Origin: Desulfovermiculus halophilus DSM 18834
GTDB taxonomy: Bacteria > Desulfobacterota > Desulfovibrionia > Desulfovibrionales > Desulfothermaceae
DNA length: 52,771 bases
Direction: 5' to 3'
NCBI RefSeq assembly: GCF_000620765.1
Contig: NZ_JIAK01000022.1
Span: 1 to 52,771 of the forward strand
In this document: piece after piece, positions 7,931 to 17,102 of the stretch
Layout of the letters: every line of letters begins with the position of its first letter
Position numbering within the stretch: position 1 is the first letter of the stretch
Made by a program: the position numbers and the translations under genes
The notes under the pieces: model-generated
The model's database searches: none
The model's input: only the letters and a program-made list of their open reading frames with translations
Told to the model about the DNA's origin: nothing

Positions 7931-9952
7931 GTGAAAATTGTCAGCACCTTTCCTCGCCCGGTCCGGGAGATATTCAATGAGTGGATTCCCATGTCCGACG
8001 GATGCCGGCTGGCCGCCCGGATCTGGCTGCCGGAGGACGCGGAAACCGATCCCGTCCCGGCTATCCTGGAATATATCCCCTATCGAAAGAACGATCTGAC
8101 CGCAGAGCGGGATGTGCAGCACCATGCATACATTGCCGGACACGGCTACGCCTGCGTGCGGGTGGATATCCGGGGCAGCGGTGAATCCGAAGGCGTGCTG
8201 GAGGATGAATATCTCCAGCTGGAGCTGGATGACGGACTGGAGATCATCCAGTGGCTGGCGGAGCAGCCCTGGTGCTCGGGCCGGGTGGGCATGATCGGGA
8301 TTTCCTGGGGCGGGTTCAACGGCCTGCAGCTGGCCGCTCTCCAGCCCCCGGCCCTGAAGGCGGTTATCTCTTTGTGTTCCACAGACGACCGCTACTCCGA
8401 CGACATCCATCACATGGGCGGCTGTCTGCTGGGGGACAATCTGTCCTGGGCCTCGACCATGTTCAGCCACAACAGCTGTCCGCCCGATCCGCGGATTGTG
8501 GGGGACTCATGGCGGGACATGTGGATGCAGCGGCTGGACGGCAGCGGGCTGTGGCTGGCCAAGTGGCTCAAGCATCAACGCAGGGACGAGTACTGGAAGC
8601 ACGGCTCGGTGTGCGAGGATTTCTCCTGCATTCAGTGCCCGGTCATGGCCGTCAGCGGGTGGGCGGACGGGTACTCCAACGCGGTGATGCGCCTTTTGGC
8701 CAATCTGCAGGTCCCGCGCAAGGGGCTGATCGGCCCCTGGAGCCACCTCTATCCCCATTTGGGCCGGCCGGGGCCGGCCATTGGATTTCTGCAGGAAGCC
8801 CTGCGCTGGTGGGACCAGTGGCTTAAGGACACAGACACCGGGATCATGGATGACCCCATGCTTCGGGTCTGGATGCAGGAAAGCGTGGCCCCGTCCACCA
8901 GCTACGACCACCGGCCGGGACGCTGGGTGGTGGAAGATACGTGGCCGGGCCGGAATACAAGGCCTGTGGACTATCATTTGGGGTTTGCCTGGATGGGGTC
9001 GCAGGAGGAGATACATGAGGAGGACGGGCTGACCGTGCAGTCTCCACTCAGCGTGGGCCTGTTTGCCGGGAAGTGGTGCTCCTACAGCGCGCCCCCGGAT
9101 CTTCCCCACGATCAGCGGGATGAGGACGGCGGGGCCATGACCTTTGATTCCGATGTGTTGGAAGAAGATATGGAGATTCTGGGCCCGCCGGTGGTGGAGC
9201 TGGATCTGTCCTCCAACCGGCCGGTGGCCATGATTGCCGTCCGCCTCTCGGATATCCTGCCCGACGACAAAGCCACCCGGGTGACCTACGGGCTGCTCAA
9301 TCTGACCCATCGCAACGGCCATGAGCATCCAGAGCCCCTTGAACCGGGGAAGCGGTACCGGGTCAGGATCCAGATGAACGATATCGCCCAGAGATTCCCG
9401 GCCGGCAATCGGATCCGCCTGGCCATCTCCACTGTGTACTGGCCCCTGGCCTGGCCTTCCCCGGCCCCGGTTCGGCTGACCGTGTACCGGAAGACAAGCC
9501 GGCTTATTCTGCCGGTTCGCCTCCCCAATCCCAAGGATGCGGAGGTCAGGCCCTTTGCCCAGCCGGAGGCGGCTCCTGCCCTGAACAAGACATTGATCCA
9601 GCCCACCCGGCAGTCGTGGACTGTGGTCCGGGATTTGGCCAAGGACGAATCCAGGCTGGAGGTGATCAACGACGAGGGCGTGTACAGGATTGATGATATC
9701 GACCTGGAGGTGGCCAGCAAGGTCATTGAGAATTATGTCTTTTGCGATGACGACTACAATTCCCTGCGCGGAGAGACCATATGGGAGCGCAGTTTCAGGC
9801 GCGGAGCGTGGGAGGTGACCACAAAGGCCCGGACCCTGCTCACATCAAGTGCAACCCATTTTCATATCCGGGCTGATCTGGACGCCTTTGAAGGGGACAG
9901 CCGGGTGTTCAGCCGAAGCTGGGATGAACAGATCCCCCGGGATTTGGTGTAG
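7931..9952 (+). CDS. CocE/NonD family serine hydrolase (X-Pro dipeptidyl-peptidase S15 type)
   Basis: This 673-residue protein starts at GTG preceded by AAAGGAG. The N-terminal alpha/beta-hydrolase has the oxyanion region YRKND, VDIRGSGES and the nucleophile motif GISWGG (Ser about 125). The probable acid is in SGWADGY (about 247) and the His in GPWSH (about 267). The C-terminal third is the beta-rich PepX_C domain (VVELDLSSNRPVAMIAVRLSDI; RFPAGNRIRLAIS). The family cleaves acyl, ester or peptide bonds; the substrate here is unknown. It has no signal peptide, so it is presumed cytoplasmic. It lies downstream of the ATP-grasp gene with only repeats between, so a joint pathway is plausible. Confidence 0.9.
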   Translation: MKIVSTFPRPVREIFNEWIPMSDGCRLAARIWLPEDAETDPVPAILEYIPYRKNDLTAERDVQHHAYIAGHGYACVRVDIRGSGESEGVLEDEYLQLELDDGLEIIQWLAEQPWCSGRVGMIGISWGGFNGLQLAALQPPALKAVISLCSTDDRYSDDIHHMGGCLLGDNLSWASTMFSHNSCPPDPRIVGDSWRDMWMQRLDGSGLWLAKWLKHQRRDEYWKHGSVCEDFSCIQCPVMAVSGWADGYSNAVMRLLANLQVPRKGLIGPWSHLYPHLGRPGPAIGFLQEALRWWDQWLKDTDTGIMDDPMLRVWMQESVAPSTSYDHRPGRWVVEDTWPGRNTRPVDYHLGFAWMGSQEEIHEEDGLTVQSPLSVGLFAGKWCSYSAPPDLPHDQRDEDGGAMTFDSDVLEEDMEILGPPVVELDLSSNRPVAMIAVRLSDILPDDKATRVTYGLLNLTHRNGHEHPEPLEPGKRYRVRIQMNDIAQRFPAGNRIRLAISTVYWPLAWPSPAPVRLTVYRKTSRLILPVRLPNPKDAEVRPFAQPEAAPALNKTLIQPTRQSWTVVRDLAKDESRLEVINDEGVYRIDDIDLEVASKVIENYVFCDDDYNSLRGETIWERSFRRGAWEVTTKARTLLTSSATHFHIRADLDAFEGDSRVFSRSWDEQIPRDLV

Positions 9953-10088
9953 GGCTCTCATCGAGCATGCAGTTGGCATTGCAATGTCATTGTATTTACG
10001 AATATCTGTACTTAGCAGATGTCACTGCAAAAAGTCGCATTCCGTTCATTTGCGATGAAGTCTGGAATTGTAACCCTTTGTTTTTAAT

Positions 10089-10125
10089 GACCTCTGACTT
10101 CTGATCTCTGATCTCTGACTTCTGG
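10089..10125. repeat. Degenerate 7-bp tandem array (CTCTGACTT units)
   Basis: Consecutive seven-base units such as CTCTGAC, TTCTGAT and CTCTGAT are read on this strand. These are the complement of the AGARGTC arrays found at 11100-11565, 42944-43010 and in the gspHIJ leaders. Confidence 0.7.
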
Positions 10126-10222
10126 CGAGGGCAAAAACCATTTTTGCTATCGCATCTTCGCGGGTCGCCTTGACAGGATGTTATTACCCCTTACTATTAT
10201 GCATATGAGTAAGGAGGCAATT

Positions 10223-10483
10223 ATGAGTCATACTATCAAGCTTACGAGCAAACGACAGGCTACCTTTCCTGTACAGCTATGCCGGGAGCTTGGCATTCAG
10301 CCTGGGGATGAACTTGTGCTGGAGCGAAAAGAACTTGAGGAAGGTCCAGTTTGGATCCTAACATCCCAGAAACAACACTCTCAAACTTGGTTTGGCCGTT
10401 TGAGCAAATACGCTTCAGGCAAGAGCCATGAGATGGAAGACATCCGCACATCTATTGGATCAGGTCTGGGAAGGAAAATATGA
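10223..10483 (+). CDS. AbrB/MazE/SpoVT-family antitoxin
   Basis: An 86-residue protein. The start is the ATG five bases after AAGGAGG; an upstream in-frame start is poorly placed. The N-terminal swapped-hairpin domain is clear: IKLTSKRQATFPVQLCRELGIQPGDELVLER (quoted as TSKRQATFP and GIQPGDELVL). The C-terminal tail probably neutralises the PIN toxin encoded next, whose start overlaps this stop by 4 bp (ATGA). AbrB-type antitoxins usually repress their own operon. Confidence 0.88.
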   Translation: MSHTIKLTSKRQATFPVQLCRELGIQPGDELVLERKELEEGPVWILTSQKQHSQTWFGRLSKYASGKSHEMEDIRTSIGSGLGRKI

Positions 10484-10875
10484 CCTCTGTTGGTTTGGAT
10501 ACATGCGTTGTTTTGCGATTATTAATGGGTGTTCCTGAAGAACAAGCTCAGAGAGCATTTTGGTTTGTTAAAGATTGTTACCAGAAACAGATAAAGGTCC
10601 AGGTTTCTGACCTGGTCATCCAAGAAACATATCATGCACTGTCCTATCACTATCAGGTTCCTGTAAAAGAAGCGGTGGAATGCCTTCGTGATTTTCTAGC
10701 CTCGAAAATGGTCACCAGTACCGGACAGGCTTTGCTGGTCCTTCAAGAGTATCCGGGAGCAGGTCCTGGATTTGCTGATCGTCTCATAAGAAGAGATTAT
10801 CTTCAGGGCACGGTCGATACGGTGTTTACCTTTGATAAGAAATTTTCTCAGCTCTCCAATATGCAGAAGCTCTAA
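10480..10875 (+). CDS. PIN-domain ribonuclease (VapC-like toxin)
   Basis: This encodes 131 residues. The PIN-type acidic residues are visible: D in GLDTCVV near residue 7, E in VIQETYHAL near residue 49, D in GPGFADRLI and D in VFTFDKKF near the C-terminus. This supports a Mg-dependent ribonuclease. It is coupled to the AbrB-type antitoxin. The stop codon lies inside the 8-bp target duplication of an 80-bp foldback element (CTCTAATG before, CTGTAATG after), so the original C-terminus may have been altered by that insertion. Confidence 0.88.
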   Translation: MTSVGLDTCVVLRLLMGVPEEQAQRAFWFVKDCYQKQIKVQVSDLVIQETYHALSYHYQVPVKEAVECLRDFLASKMVTSTGQALLVLQEYPGAGPGFADRLIRRDYLQGTVDTVFTFDKKFSQLSNMQKL

Positions 10876-10876
10876 T

Positions 10877-10956
10877 GGGCTCTTCGACACAGAAAGTGGA
10901 ATAGCATGTATAAGAGACGGCAAACTCCAAAAATCCACAGGCTACGTCGAAAAACC
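10877..10956. mobile_element. 80-bp mini foldback element at the 3' end of the PIN gene
   Basis: GGCTCTTCGACACAGAAAG...CTACGTCGAAAAACC, colinear with the copy at 5925-6004. The flanks CTCTAATG and CTGTAATG match at 7 of 8 bases. Confidence 0.75.
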
Positions 10957-11046
10957 CTGTAATGTATGCAGGAATTGTGATATGGCTGATGCTCGGCCTG
11001 AGAATATTCGATCCGATGTCCAGGAGCTGGACCAGGAAACGGTGCA

Positions 11047-11565
11047 GATCCGGCGGATCGAGTAGGGGCGAATAATCATTCGCCTTCTTTGGGGCTGAGC
11101 AGAAGACAGAAGACAGAAGACAGAGGTCAGAGATCAGAAGTCAGTGGGCAGTGGACAGGGGTCGGAAGTCGGAAGACAGAAAGAAGAAACACCCCCCGTA
11201 CCCCCCCTCAAGGGGGGACGGAAAAGAATCCGGATATCAGACGACGGTAGTCTGTAGACGGAAGACAGAAGACAGAGGTCAGAGATCAGAAGTCAGTGGG
11301 CAGTGGACAGAGGTCGGAAGTCGGAAGACAGAAAGAAGAAACACCCCCCGTACCCCCCTCAAGGGGGGACGGAAAAGAATCCGGATATCAGACGACGGTA
11401 GTCTGTAGACAGAAGACAGAGGTCAGAGGTCGGAAGTCAGAGGTCGGAGGTCGGAAGACAGAGATCAGAGATCGGCCTCAGGCCTGGATCCGGGGGATTG
11501 AGTGTAGGGGCGAATAATCATTCGCCCTCTTGGAGCTAAGCAGAGATCAGAGGTCAGAGATCAGT
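11047..11565. repeat. Heptamer-array cassette with a 152-bp tandem duplication
   Basis: Direct repeats containing GTAGGGGCGAATAATCATTC (11062 and 11504) bracket the region. Between them, seven-base units of the type AGAAGAC / AGAGGTC / AGAAGTC / AGTGGGC run for long stretches. They alternate with an ACCCCCCGTACC-CCTCAAGGGG hairpin and a GACGACGGTAGTCTGTAGAC segment. The hairpin-containing unit occurs twice, 152 bp apart (11191 and 11343). A last short array lies at 11534-11563. No gene is seen between the mini foldback element and 11639. Confidence 0.8.
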
Positions 11566-11638
11566 AATAAGACGATTTTTTGCAGTCCCGTCCCTGTAAA
11601 AATCAGTGTGTCTAACTGGATACGGGAGTATGAGTGCA

Positions 11639-11953
11639 ATGGCCGAGTATCAGAATCTGGTGTCCTTTATTCAGGATCTGCATGTCTTTTTGGCCCGTCA
11701 TCCGGGGATGAAGGAGAAAGTGGTGGACATGGTCGAGACCTACCGCATGTGCCGGCAGCGCTCCCATGGAGACCTACCCCCGGATGTCACCCTGGGGCCT
11801 GGCTTTGAAGAGATGTACGCCCATGTCTTTTCCGAAAACGGCGGATGCCAATGGTGCAGAAGCAGGGTGGAGAAGCTGGAGCGGATCAAGCTCTCGGAAA
11901 GCGCACAGCTCATCGAGCAGATCATCCAGGGCATTACTCCGCAGGATCTTTAG
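11639..11953 (+). CDS. Conserved-looking hypothetical protein with a CxxC pair
   Basis: A predicted 104-residue soluble protein; an ATG three codons upstream is also possible, as GGGAG lies 1 and 10 bases before the two candidates. It is mostly helical by eye (NLVSFIQDLHVFLARHPGMKEKV; ERIKLSESAQLIEQII) with a CQWC pair near residue 75 that might bind metal. No family was recognised. It ends 27 bases before the convergent yyaL-type gene. Codon use looks like that of the housekeeping genes, so it is probably real. Confidence 0.65.
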   Translation: MAEYQNLVSFIQDLHVFLARHPGMKEKVVDMVETYRMCRQRSHGDLPPDVTLGPGFEEMYAHVFSENGGCQWCRSRVEKLERIKLSESAQLIEQIIQGITPQDL

Positions 11954-11980
11954 CATTCCATTTGCCCCCTCTCTTCGTGC

Positions 11981-13819
11981 TCATCCGGAGCTGTTCAGGG
12001 CCATATCCAACCCGCAGAGGAAAAAGGTGCATCCGGCCGGTATCTCGGTCACGGTCCCGGAAAAGGCGGCGATCAATTCCCGGGCCCTGCGATCCGGTTC
12101 CGGGTCCCCGGCCATGGCGGCCAGGCGGAGCAGGTTGGAGAGCATGACGCTGTTGCCGGAGGGAATGGCCCCGTCGGTGACCTCCTGAGGTCTGGTCAGA
12201 AGCTCTTCTCCGTCGTCCGGGGTCAGATAGAAGCCCCCCTGCTTCAAGTCCCGGAAGTGATCCAGGCATGTGCGGGTCAGATCCTGGGCCAGGGACAGAT
12301 AGCGGGGATCGTGGACGGCTGAATACAGCTCGAGCAATCCCCAGATAAAGAAGGCGTAGTCGTCGAGCATGCCGGGAATGGCCGCCTGCCCGTCCCGGTA
12401 GCGGTGCAGGAGGCGTCCACTGTCGTGCATCTGGTCCAGGATGAACTCAGCAGCGGATTGTGCGTCCTGGACGTACTGCCGGTTGTCCGCCACCTGTCCG
12501 GCCCGGGCCAGGGCGGCGATCATCAAGCCGTTCCAGTCGGTAAGGATCTTGTCGTCCAGCAAGGGGCGGGGGCGGCGGCTGCGGGCGGCCAAGAGCTTGG
12601 AACGGATGGTCTCCAGCTGCGCTGAAAGGTCTTGGGGGTCTTCTCCCAGGCTTTCGGCTGCCTGGTGCAAGGGGCGGGGAAGATGCAGAATGTTCGCCCC
12701 GGTCCGGCGTCCGCTGGCCTCGTCCGTATAATTTCCTTCCAGAGTGAGGCCGAAGACCGTTTTGGCCAGCTTGGCTTCCTCCGGGGTGAGCACCTCCTCG
12801 ATGTCCTGGTTGGTCCATACGTAGAACTTCCCTTCTTCCCCCTCACTGTCGGCATCTTCGGCGGAATAGAAGGCGCCGGAGGGATGGCGCATATCCTGCG
12901 TGAGATAGCCGATGGTCTCTCCTATGACCTGGGGATAGAAGTCGTCCCCGGTGTGCGCATAGGCTTCGGCCAGAGCCAGGACCAGCATGGCCTGGTCGTA
13001 GAGCATCTTTTCAAAATGGGGCACCAGCCAGGTCCGGTCCGTGGAGTAGCGGTGGAACCCAAAGCCCAGCTGGTCGAAGATGCCGCCCCGGCGCATGGCC
13101 TGGAGCGTGGTACGCACCATGTCCAAGGCCGTAGTGCTTCCAGACCGCTTCCAATAGCGGAGCAGAAACAGAAGGTTGTGCGGGGCGGGGAACTTCGGGG
13201 CCTGCCCAAAGCCGCCGTATTCCGGATCGTAGCGGTCAGCAAGGCCGTCGAAGGCAGCCTTGAGCACGGATTCGTCCAGGGTGACCGTGGAGGCTTCGGG
13301 GGTCAGGCCTTGCAGCGCCCCGGCCACCTTCCGGGCCGAGTCCAGCACCCGATCCCGGTCGTGGGTCCACATCCGTGTGATCTGGGCCAGAAGATCCAAA
13401 AGCCCGGGCTGGCCGAAGCGGCTATGCTTGGGGATATAGGTGGCGGCGAAGAAAGGCTTTGCGTCCGGGGTCATGACCACGGTCAGGGGCCAGCCGCCCC
13501 GTCCGGAGATCAGGCGGCAGGCGTTCATATAGATCTGGTCGATGTCCGGGCGCTCCTCCCGGTCCACCTTGATGGAAACAAATCCTTGGTTCAAGGCCTG
13601 GGCCACGTCCTGATCCTCAAAGGATTCGTGTTCCATGACGTGACACCAGTGGCAGGTGGCGTAGCCGATGGACACGAAAAGGGGACGATCCGTCTGTCTG
13701 GCCAGGGCAAAGGCATCTTCGGACCAGGGGTGCCAGTCCACCGGGTTGAAGGCATGCTGCAAGAGATAGGGGCTTTTCTCGTGGATCAAGTGATTTCCAG
13801 GGCCTGGTGTGTCTGACAT
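11981..13819 (-). CDS. YyaL-type DUF255 thioredoxin-fold / glycosidase-like protein
   Basis: This 612-residue protein starts at the ATG after GGAG. The N-terminal thioredoxin-like DUF255 domain has the hallmark [19 protein letters not shown] and the redox-type CHWC motif (about residues 55-58) followed by [10 protein letters not shown]. The rest is an alpha/alpha-barrel ([54 protein letters not shown]), the fold of the spermatogenesis-associated protein 20 family. It is slightly shorter at the C-terminus than the usual ~680 residues. No biochemical function is firmly established for the family. There is no signal peptide. Confidence 0.92.
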   Translation of the reverse strand: MSDTPGPGNHLIHEKSPYLLQHAFNPVDWHPWSEDAFALARQTDRPLFVSIGYATCHWCHVMEHESFEDQDVAQALNQGFVSIKVDREERPDIDQIYMNACRLISGRGGWPLTVVMTPDAKPFFAATYIPKHSRFGQPGLLDLLAQITRMWTHDRDRVLDSARKVAGALQGLTPEASTVTLDESVLKAAFDGLADRYDPEYGGFGQAPKFPAPHNLLFLLRYWKRSGSTTALDMVRTTLQAMRRGGIFDQLGFGFHRYSTDRTWLVPHFEKMLYDQAMLVLALAEAYAHTGDDFYPQVIGETIGYLTQDMRHPSGAFYSAEDADSEGEEGKFYVWTNQDIEEVLTPEEAKLAKTVFGLTLEGNYTDEASGRRTGANILHLPRPLHQAAESLGEDPQDLSAQLETIRSKLLAARSRRPRPLLDDKILTDWNGLMIAALARAGQVADNRQYVQDAQSAAEFILDQMHDSGRLLHRYRDGQAAIPGMLDDYAFFIWGLLELYSAVHDPRYLSLAQDLTRTCLDHFRDLKQGGFYLTPDDGEELLTRPQEVTDGAIPSGNSVMLSNLLRLAAMAGDPEPDRRARELIAAFSGTVTEIPAGCTFFLCGLDMALNSSG

Positions 13820-13844
13820 ACAATCTCCTGAACGGATACCACCT

Positions 13845-14205
13845 TGTTGGGATAATCCAAATCGAAATCGGGATCGCTATCGTAATCGAAAGAATATGGT
13901 TCTTCGACATAGCCTGTGGATTTTTGGAGTTTGCCGTCTCTTCTGGATGCACACTTTCGGCCCGGTATTTTCTAAGCCACATGCCTGCCAAGGCGCAGGC
14001 ACGCTTGCGCTAACGAAGCATACAAACGATTTCGATACCGATACCGACTGGGAGTCGCTACCCAATCTGATCCTGATAACTATTAACGAATAACTAATAA
14101 CAGTTTTTCATAGAATATGTCATTCGGTGCAGGAGGAATCCTCAGCTTATGGGTATCGATATCGATTGCGAACCCGAAGAAAGAAAATCACAACAAACGG
14201 CTGCA
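13845..14205. mobile_element. Nested repeat block: hybrid element inserted in a GAT-hexamer element
   Basis: TTGGGATAATCC...GAAAGAATATG is interrupted at 13898 by a foldback left arm (GGTTCTTCGACATAGCCTGT to TTTTCTAAGCC). A GCCTGC hairpin and a GAT-hexamer tail ending CAGTTTTTCAT follow. The interrupted sequence resumes at 14111 with AGAATATGTCATTCGG. AGAATATG is thus duplicated around the insert. The remaining bases to polX hold no gene. Confidence 0.7.
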
Positions 14206-14341
14206 CTAAACGCTCATTCTTCGCGCCAGTGATCATCAGCGTTTGTTCGGTTGCGGTGACCTCGGCGGCCCATGGGATGGATGCCGCATGCTGTATATGC
14301 TAGAATAATCATATTCATTCAAATAACAAGGAATAAAGACT

Positions 14342-16063
14342 ATGCCGGCACACAACAAGGACGTCGCCTCCATGTTCGAAGAGCTGGCCGATATCCTGGA
14401 GATTGAAGGGGCCAATCCCTTCCGGGTCAGGGCCTATCGCAACGGGGCCCGGGCTGTCAGCGGGCTTGCGCACAATTTACGCGAGCTGGTCAGCCGGGAG
14501 GAGGATCTGACCGAGTATCCCGGCATCGGCCGGGAGCTGGCCGGCAAGATCAAGGAAATTGTGCAAACCGGGTCCCTGTCGGCTCTGGAGAAGGCCAGGC
14601 AGCGGGTGTCGCCGGAACTGGTCAGCCTCCTGCATGTTCAGGGCCTGGGGCCCAAACGGATCAAGGCCCTGCACGACGAGCTGGGGGTGAACTCAGCGGC
14701 TGATCTGCAGCAGGCGGCTGCGGAGGGCAAAGTGGCCCAGCTGTCCGGGTTCGGCCCAAAGATCCAGAAGAATATCCTGGCGGAGGTCAAGCGGTTTCAG
14801 AGCCAGGAGAAGCGGTTCAAGCTGGCTGTTGTGGAGGATGTTGCACAGGATCTGGTCCGGCAACTGCAAAAGCAGGAAGGAGTGCAGGAGGTGACAGTGG
14901 CCGGAAGCTTCCGGCGGCGCAAGGAAACAGTGGGCGATTTGGATATCCTGGTCACCGGGTCCGGTTCGGACGAAGTCATGCAGGCCTTGATCGAGTACGA
15001 GGATGTGCGGCAGGTGCTGGCTCACGGGCGGACCAAGTCCTCAGTGGTCCTGAAAAACGGGCTGCAGGTAGATCTGCGCTTTGTGGAGCCGGAATCCTTC
15101 GGCGCGGCCCTGCATTACTTTACCGGCTCCAAGGCCCATAATATCGCTGTCCGCCGCCTGGCCCTGGATCTGGAGCTCAAGGTCAATGAATACGGAGTCT
15201 TCCGGGGTGAGACCCAGATCGCGGGCGCAAGCGAGAACGAGGTGTACTCCTGCGTGGGGCTGCCCTATATTCAACCAGAACTGCGGGAAGACAGAGGGGA
15301 GCTGGAGGCCGGGGCAAAGGGGCTGCTCCCCACGCTGATTGAAGAGACGGACCTGCGGGGGGACCTGCATGTGCATACCACGGCCTCGGACGGGATGAAC
15401 ACCTTGGAAGATCTGGCGCAGGCAGCCCGGGAGCTGGGCTATGAATACCTGGGGATAAGCGATCATACCCGCAACCTGGGCATGGCCGGCGGTCTGGACG
15501 AGCAAAGGCTTGTGGAGCAGATCGAGGAGATAGAGGCTGTGAATGACCGCCTGTCCGGGATGACCCTGCTCAAGGGATCAGAGGTGGATATCCTCAAGGA
15601 CGGGAGCCTGGATCTGCCGGATTGGATCCTGCAGAAGCTGGACCTCTGCATCTGCTCGGTGCACACAGCCTTCAACCTGTCGGCTGAGAAACAGACCGAG
15701 CGGATTCTGCGGGCCATGGACAACCCCAACTGCACGATTCTGGGGCATCCCAGCGGGCGGCTGATCGGGGCCAGGGAGGCCTATGCCCTGGATATGGAAC
15801 GTATTCTGCGTGGGGCTAGGGAGAGAGGATGCATCCTGGAGCTGAACAGTCAGCCGGACCGTCTGGACCTGGATGACATCTCCTGCAAGGCGGCCAAAGA
15901 GCTGGGGGTGAAGGTGGCCATATCCTCGGACGCTCATCAGATCGGAAATCTCGGGCTGGTCCGCTTCGGGGTGGGGCAGGCCAGACGGGGATGGCTGGAG
16001 GCAGGGGATGTGGTCAATACCAGGTCCCTGGCCGAGCTGAGGGAGATTCTCCAGAGGTGGTAA
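14342..16063 (+). CDS. polX: PolX: family X DNA polymerase with PHP domain
   Basis: This encodes 573 residues, the usual length. The N-terminal helix-hairpin-helix region (YPGIGRELAGKIKEI; VQGLGPKRIKALHDELG) is followed by the polymerase palm with GSFRRRKETVGDLDILV carrying two catalytic Asp. The C-terminal PHP domain (from about residue 335) has HVHTTASDG, GISDHT, GSEVDIL, CSVHTAF, GHPSGR, ELNSQP and SSDAHQ, the metal-binding motifs expected for 3'-5' exonuclease and AP-site processing in base-excision repair. AAGGAATAAAG precedes the ATG. Repeats on both sides make it look monocistronic. Confidence 0.95.
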   Translation: MPAHNKDVASMFEELADILEIEGANPFRVRAYRNGARAVSGLAHNLRELVSREEDLTEYPGIGRELAGKIKEIVQTGSLSALEKARQRVSPELVSLLHVQGLGPKRIKALHDELGVNSAADLQQAAAEGKVAQLSGFGPKIQKNILAEVKRFQSQEKRFKLAVVEDVAQDLVRQLQKQEGVQEVTVAGSFRRRKETVGDLDILVTGSGSDEVMQALIEYEDVRQVLAHGRTKSSVVLKNGLQVDLRFVEPESFGAALHYFTGSKAHNIAVRRLALDLELKVNEYGVFRGETQIAGASENEVYSCVGLPYIQPELREDRGELEAGAKGLLPTLIEETDLRGDLHVHTTASDGMNTLEDLAQAARELGYEYLGISDHTRNLGMAGGLDEQRLVEQIEEIEAVNDRLSGMTLLKGSEVDILKDGSLDLPDWILQKLDLCICSVHTAFNLSAEKQTERILRAMDNPNCTILGHPSGRLIGAREAYALDMERILRGARERGCILELNSQPDRLDLDDISCKAAKELGVKVAISSDAHQIGNLGLVRFGVGQARRGWLEAGDVVNTRSLAELREILQRW

Positions 16064-16084
16064 AGATAAGGTGGCTGAAAGCCA

Positions 16085-16400
16085 TAATTATTAACCCACA
16101 TGCCTGCCAAGGCGCAGGCACGCTTGCGCTACCGAAGCATACAAACGATTTCGATACCGATTGTTGTGATTTTCTTTCTTCGGGTTCGTAATCGCTATCG
16201 GGATCGGGATCGAGATGCATAAACTGAAGGTTCCTGCTGCACCGAACGACATATTCTTTCGATTTCGATACCGATCCCGATCCCGATTTGGATTTGGATT
16301 TGGAGTATCCCAACTAACCACCTGCCTGCTTTTCATACAAACCCACATGCCTGCCAAAGCGCAGGCACAACGAAGCATGAAAATAACACATCCTGTAAAA
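16085..16400. repeat. GAT-hexamer element flanked by GCCTGC hairpins
   Basis: One GCCTGC hairpin lies at about 16093 and another at 16345. Between them are CGATTTCGATACCGATTG, a CTTTCTTCGGGTTCGTAATC segment, and CGATCCCGATCCCGATTTGG grading into GGATTTGGATTTGG. This fills the gap between polX and the toxin gene. A short GAACATTTCGCACCCAT word at its end recurs near 23755 and 39668. Confidence 0.65.
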
Positions 16401-16464
16401 ACAAGACCTTAGAGCATTATTTTCATACAAATGGGAGCGCAATATAAAGAACATTTCGCACCCA

Positions 16465-16755
16465 TCAGTATATATTTCTTTTCAATGCCGTTCTGTAGAT
16501 TTCTTTATCTCTTCTTGGGCCAACAGCCAGAACAAAGACCACAACCTTATTTTCGTGGACCTGATATACCACGCGGTAATCGCCAACCCGCAGTTTTCGA
16601 AAATCGGCCAGATTTCCGGATAGTGGAGAACCAAACTGCAACGGGGCACGGGCAAGTTTCGCATCTATGGCACGCACTATTCTGCGCGCCGCAGACCGAC
16701 CAACGCTTTCCAAATCGTCTTCGATTGCATGATGGTAGAGGATGGTCCATGACAT
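16465..16755 (-). CDS. RelE/ParE-superfamily toxin
   Basis: A 96-residue protein starting MSWTILYHHAIEDDL. Typical RelE features are RRIVRAIDAKLARAP, then FGSPLSGNLADFRKLRVGDYRVVYQV and a C-terminal VVVFVLAVGPRRDKEIYR. It is 19 bases downstream of the Phd/YefM-type antitoxin in the same direction, the normal antitoxin-first order. Ribosome-dependent mRNA cleavage is the known RelE activity; it is inferred here. Confidence 0.88.
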   Translation of the reverse strand: MSWTILYHHAIEDDLESVGRSAARRIVRAIDAKLARAPLQFGSPLSGNLADFRKLRVGDYRVVYQVHENKVVVFVLAVGPRRDKEIYRTALKRNIY

Positions 16756-16774
16756 GGAAAGGGACCCCTGGAAC

Positions 16775-17044
16775 TCATGCACCAAATTTTTCAAGCATAG
16801 AGTCATGGGAAAGTGCTTTCTCGGGATCAAAGCTCTCCGAGCGAGCCAGGGCCAGGGCAGTCAGTCGAAGATCCTCGATCTCTTCCTGCATGGCTTCGTA
16901 GCTCTCCATTGACATGAGAATGGCCTTGGGGGCGTTGTTCTTCAAGATGATGAGCTTTTCGGTCTCGCCCTGTTCCAAAGCATCCAGAGTGGCGGATGTC
17001 TTTTTGGCAAGCATTGTGGCTGAGAGGTAATCAGTTGTTCGCAT
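16775..17044 (-). CDS. Phd/YefM-family antitoxin
   Basis: An 89-residue protein beginning MRTTDYLSATMLAKKTSATL, with the family's DNA-binding N-terminal fold and the core LIILKNNAPKAILMSMESYEAM. The start is set by GGAG eight bases upstream; a slightly longer frame exists. The C-terminal acidic helix region should bind the RelE-like toxin encoded next. Autoregulation is usual for the family. Confidence 0.9.
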   Translation of the reverse strand: MRTTDYLSATMLAKKTSATLDALEQGETEKLIILKNNAPKAILMSMESYEAMQEEIEDLRLTALALARSESFDPEKALSHDSMLEKFGA

Positions 17045-17102
17045 ATGTGAAATCTCCATGCATAGTACGGTGTATAATTATGCATAGAATAATCTGCCAA
17101 TC

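Noticed and set aside
10957-11065. Short reading NVCRNCDMADARPENIRSD after the mini foldback element
   Set aside because: It has no own start and reads through the repeat; it may be a remnant of a displaced 3' end but no family is recognisable.
11047-11565. CRISPR-like appearance of the repeated blocks
   Set aside because: The units are degenerate seven-base tandem repeats and a two-copy duplication, with no uniform repeat-spacer pattern and no cas genes.
12632-13816. 394-codon open frame opposite the yyaL-type gene
   Set aside because: Complement-strand shadow produced by codon bias.
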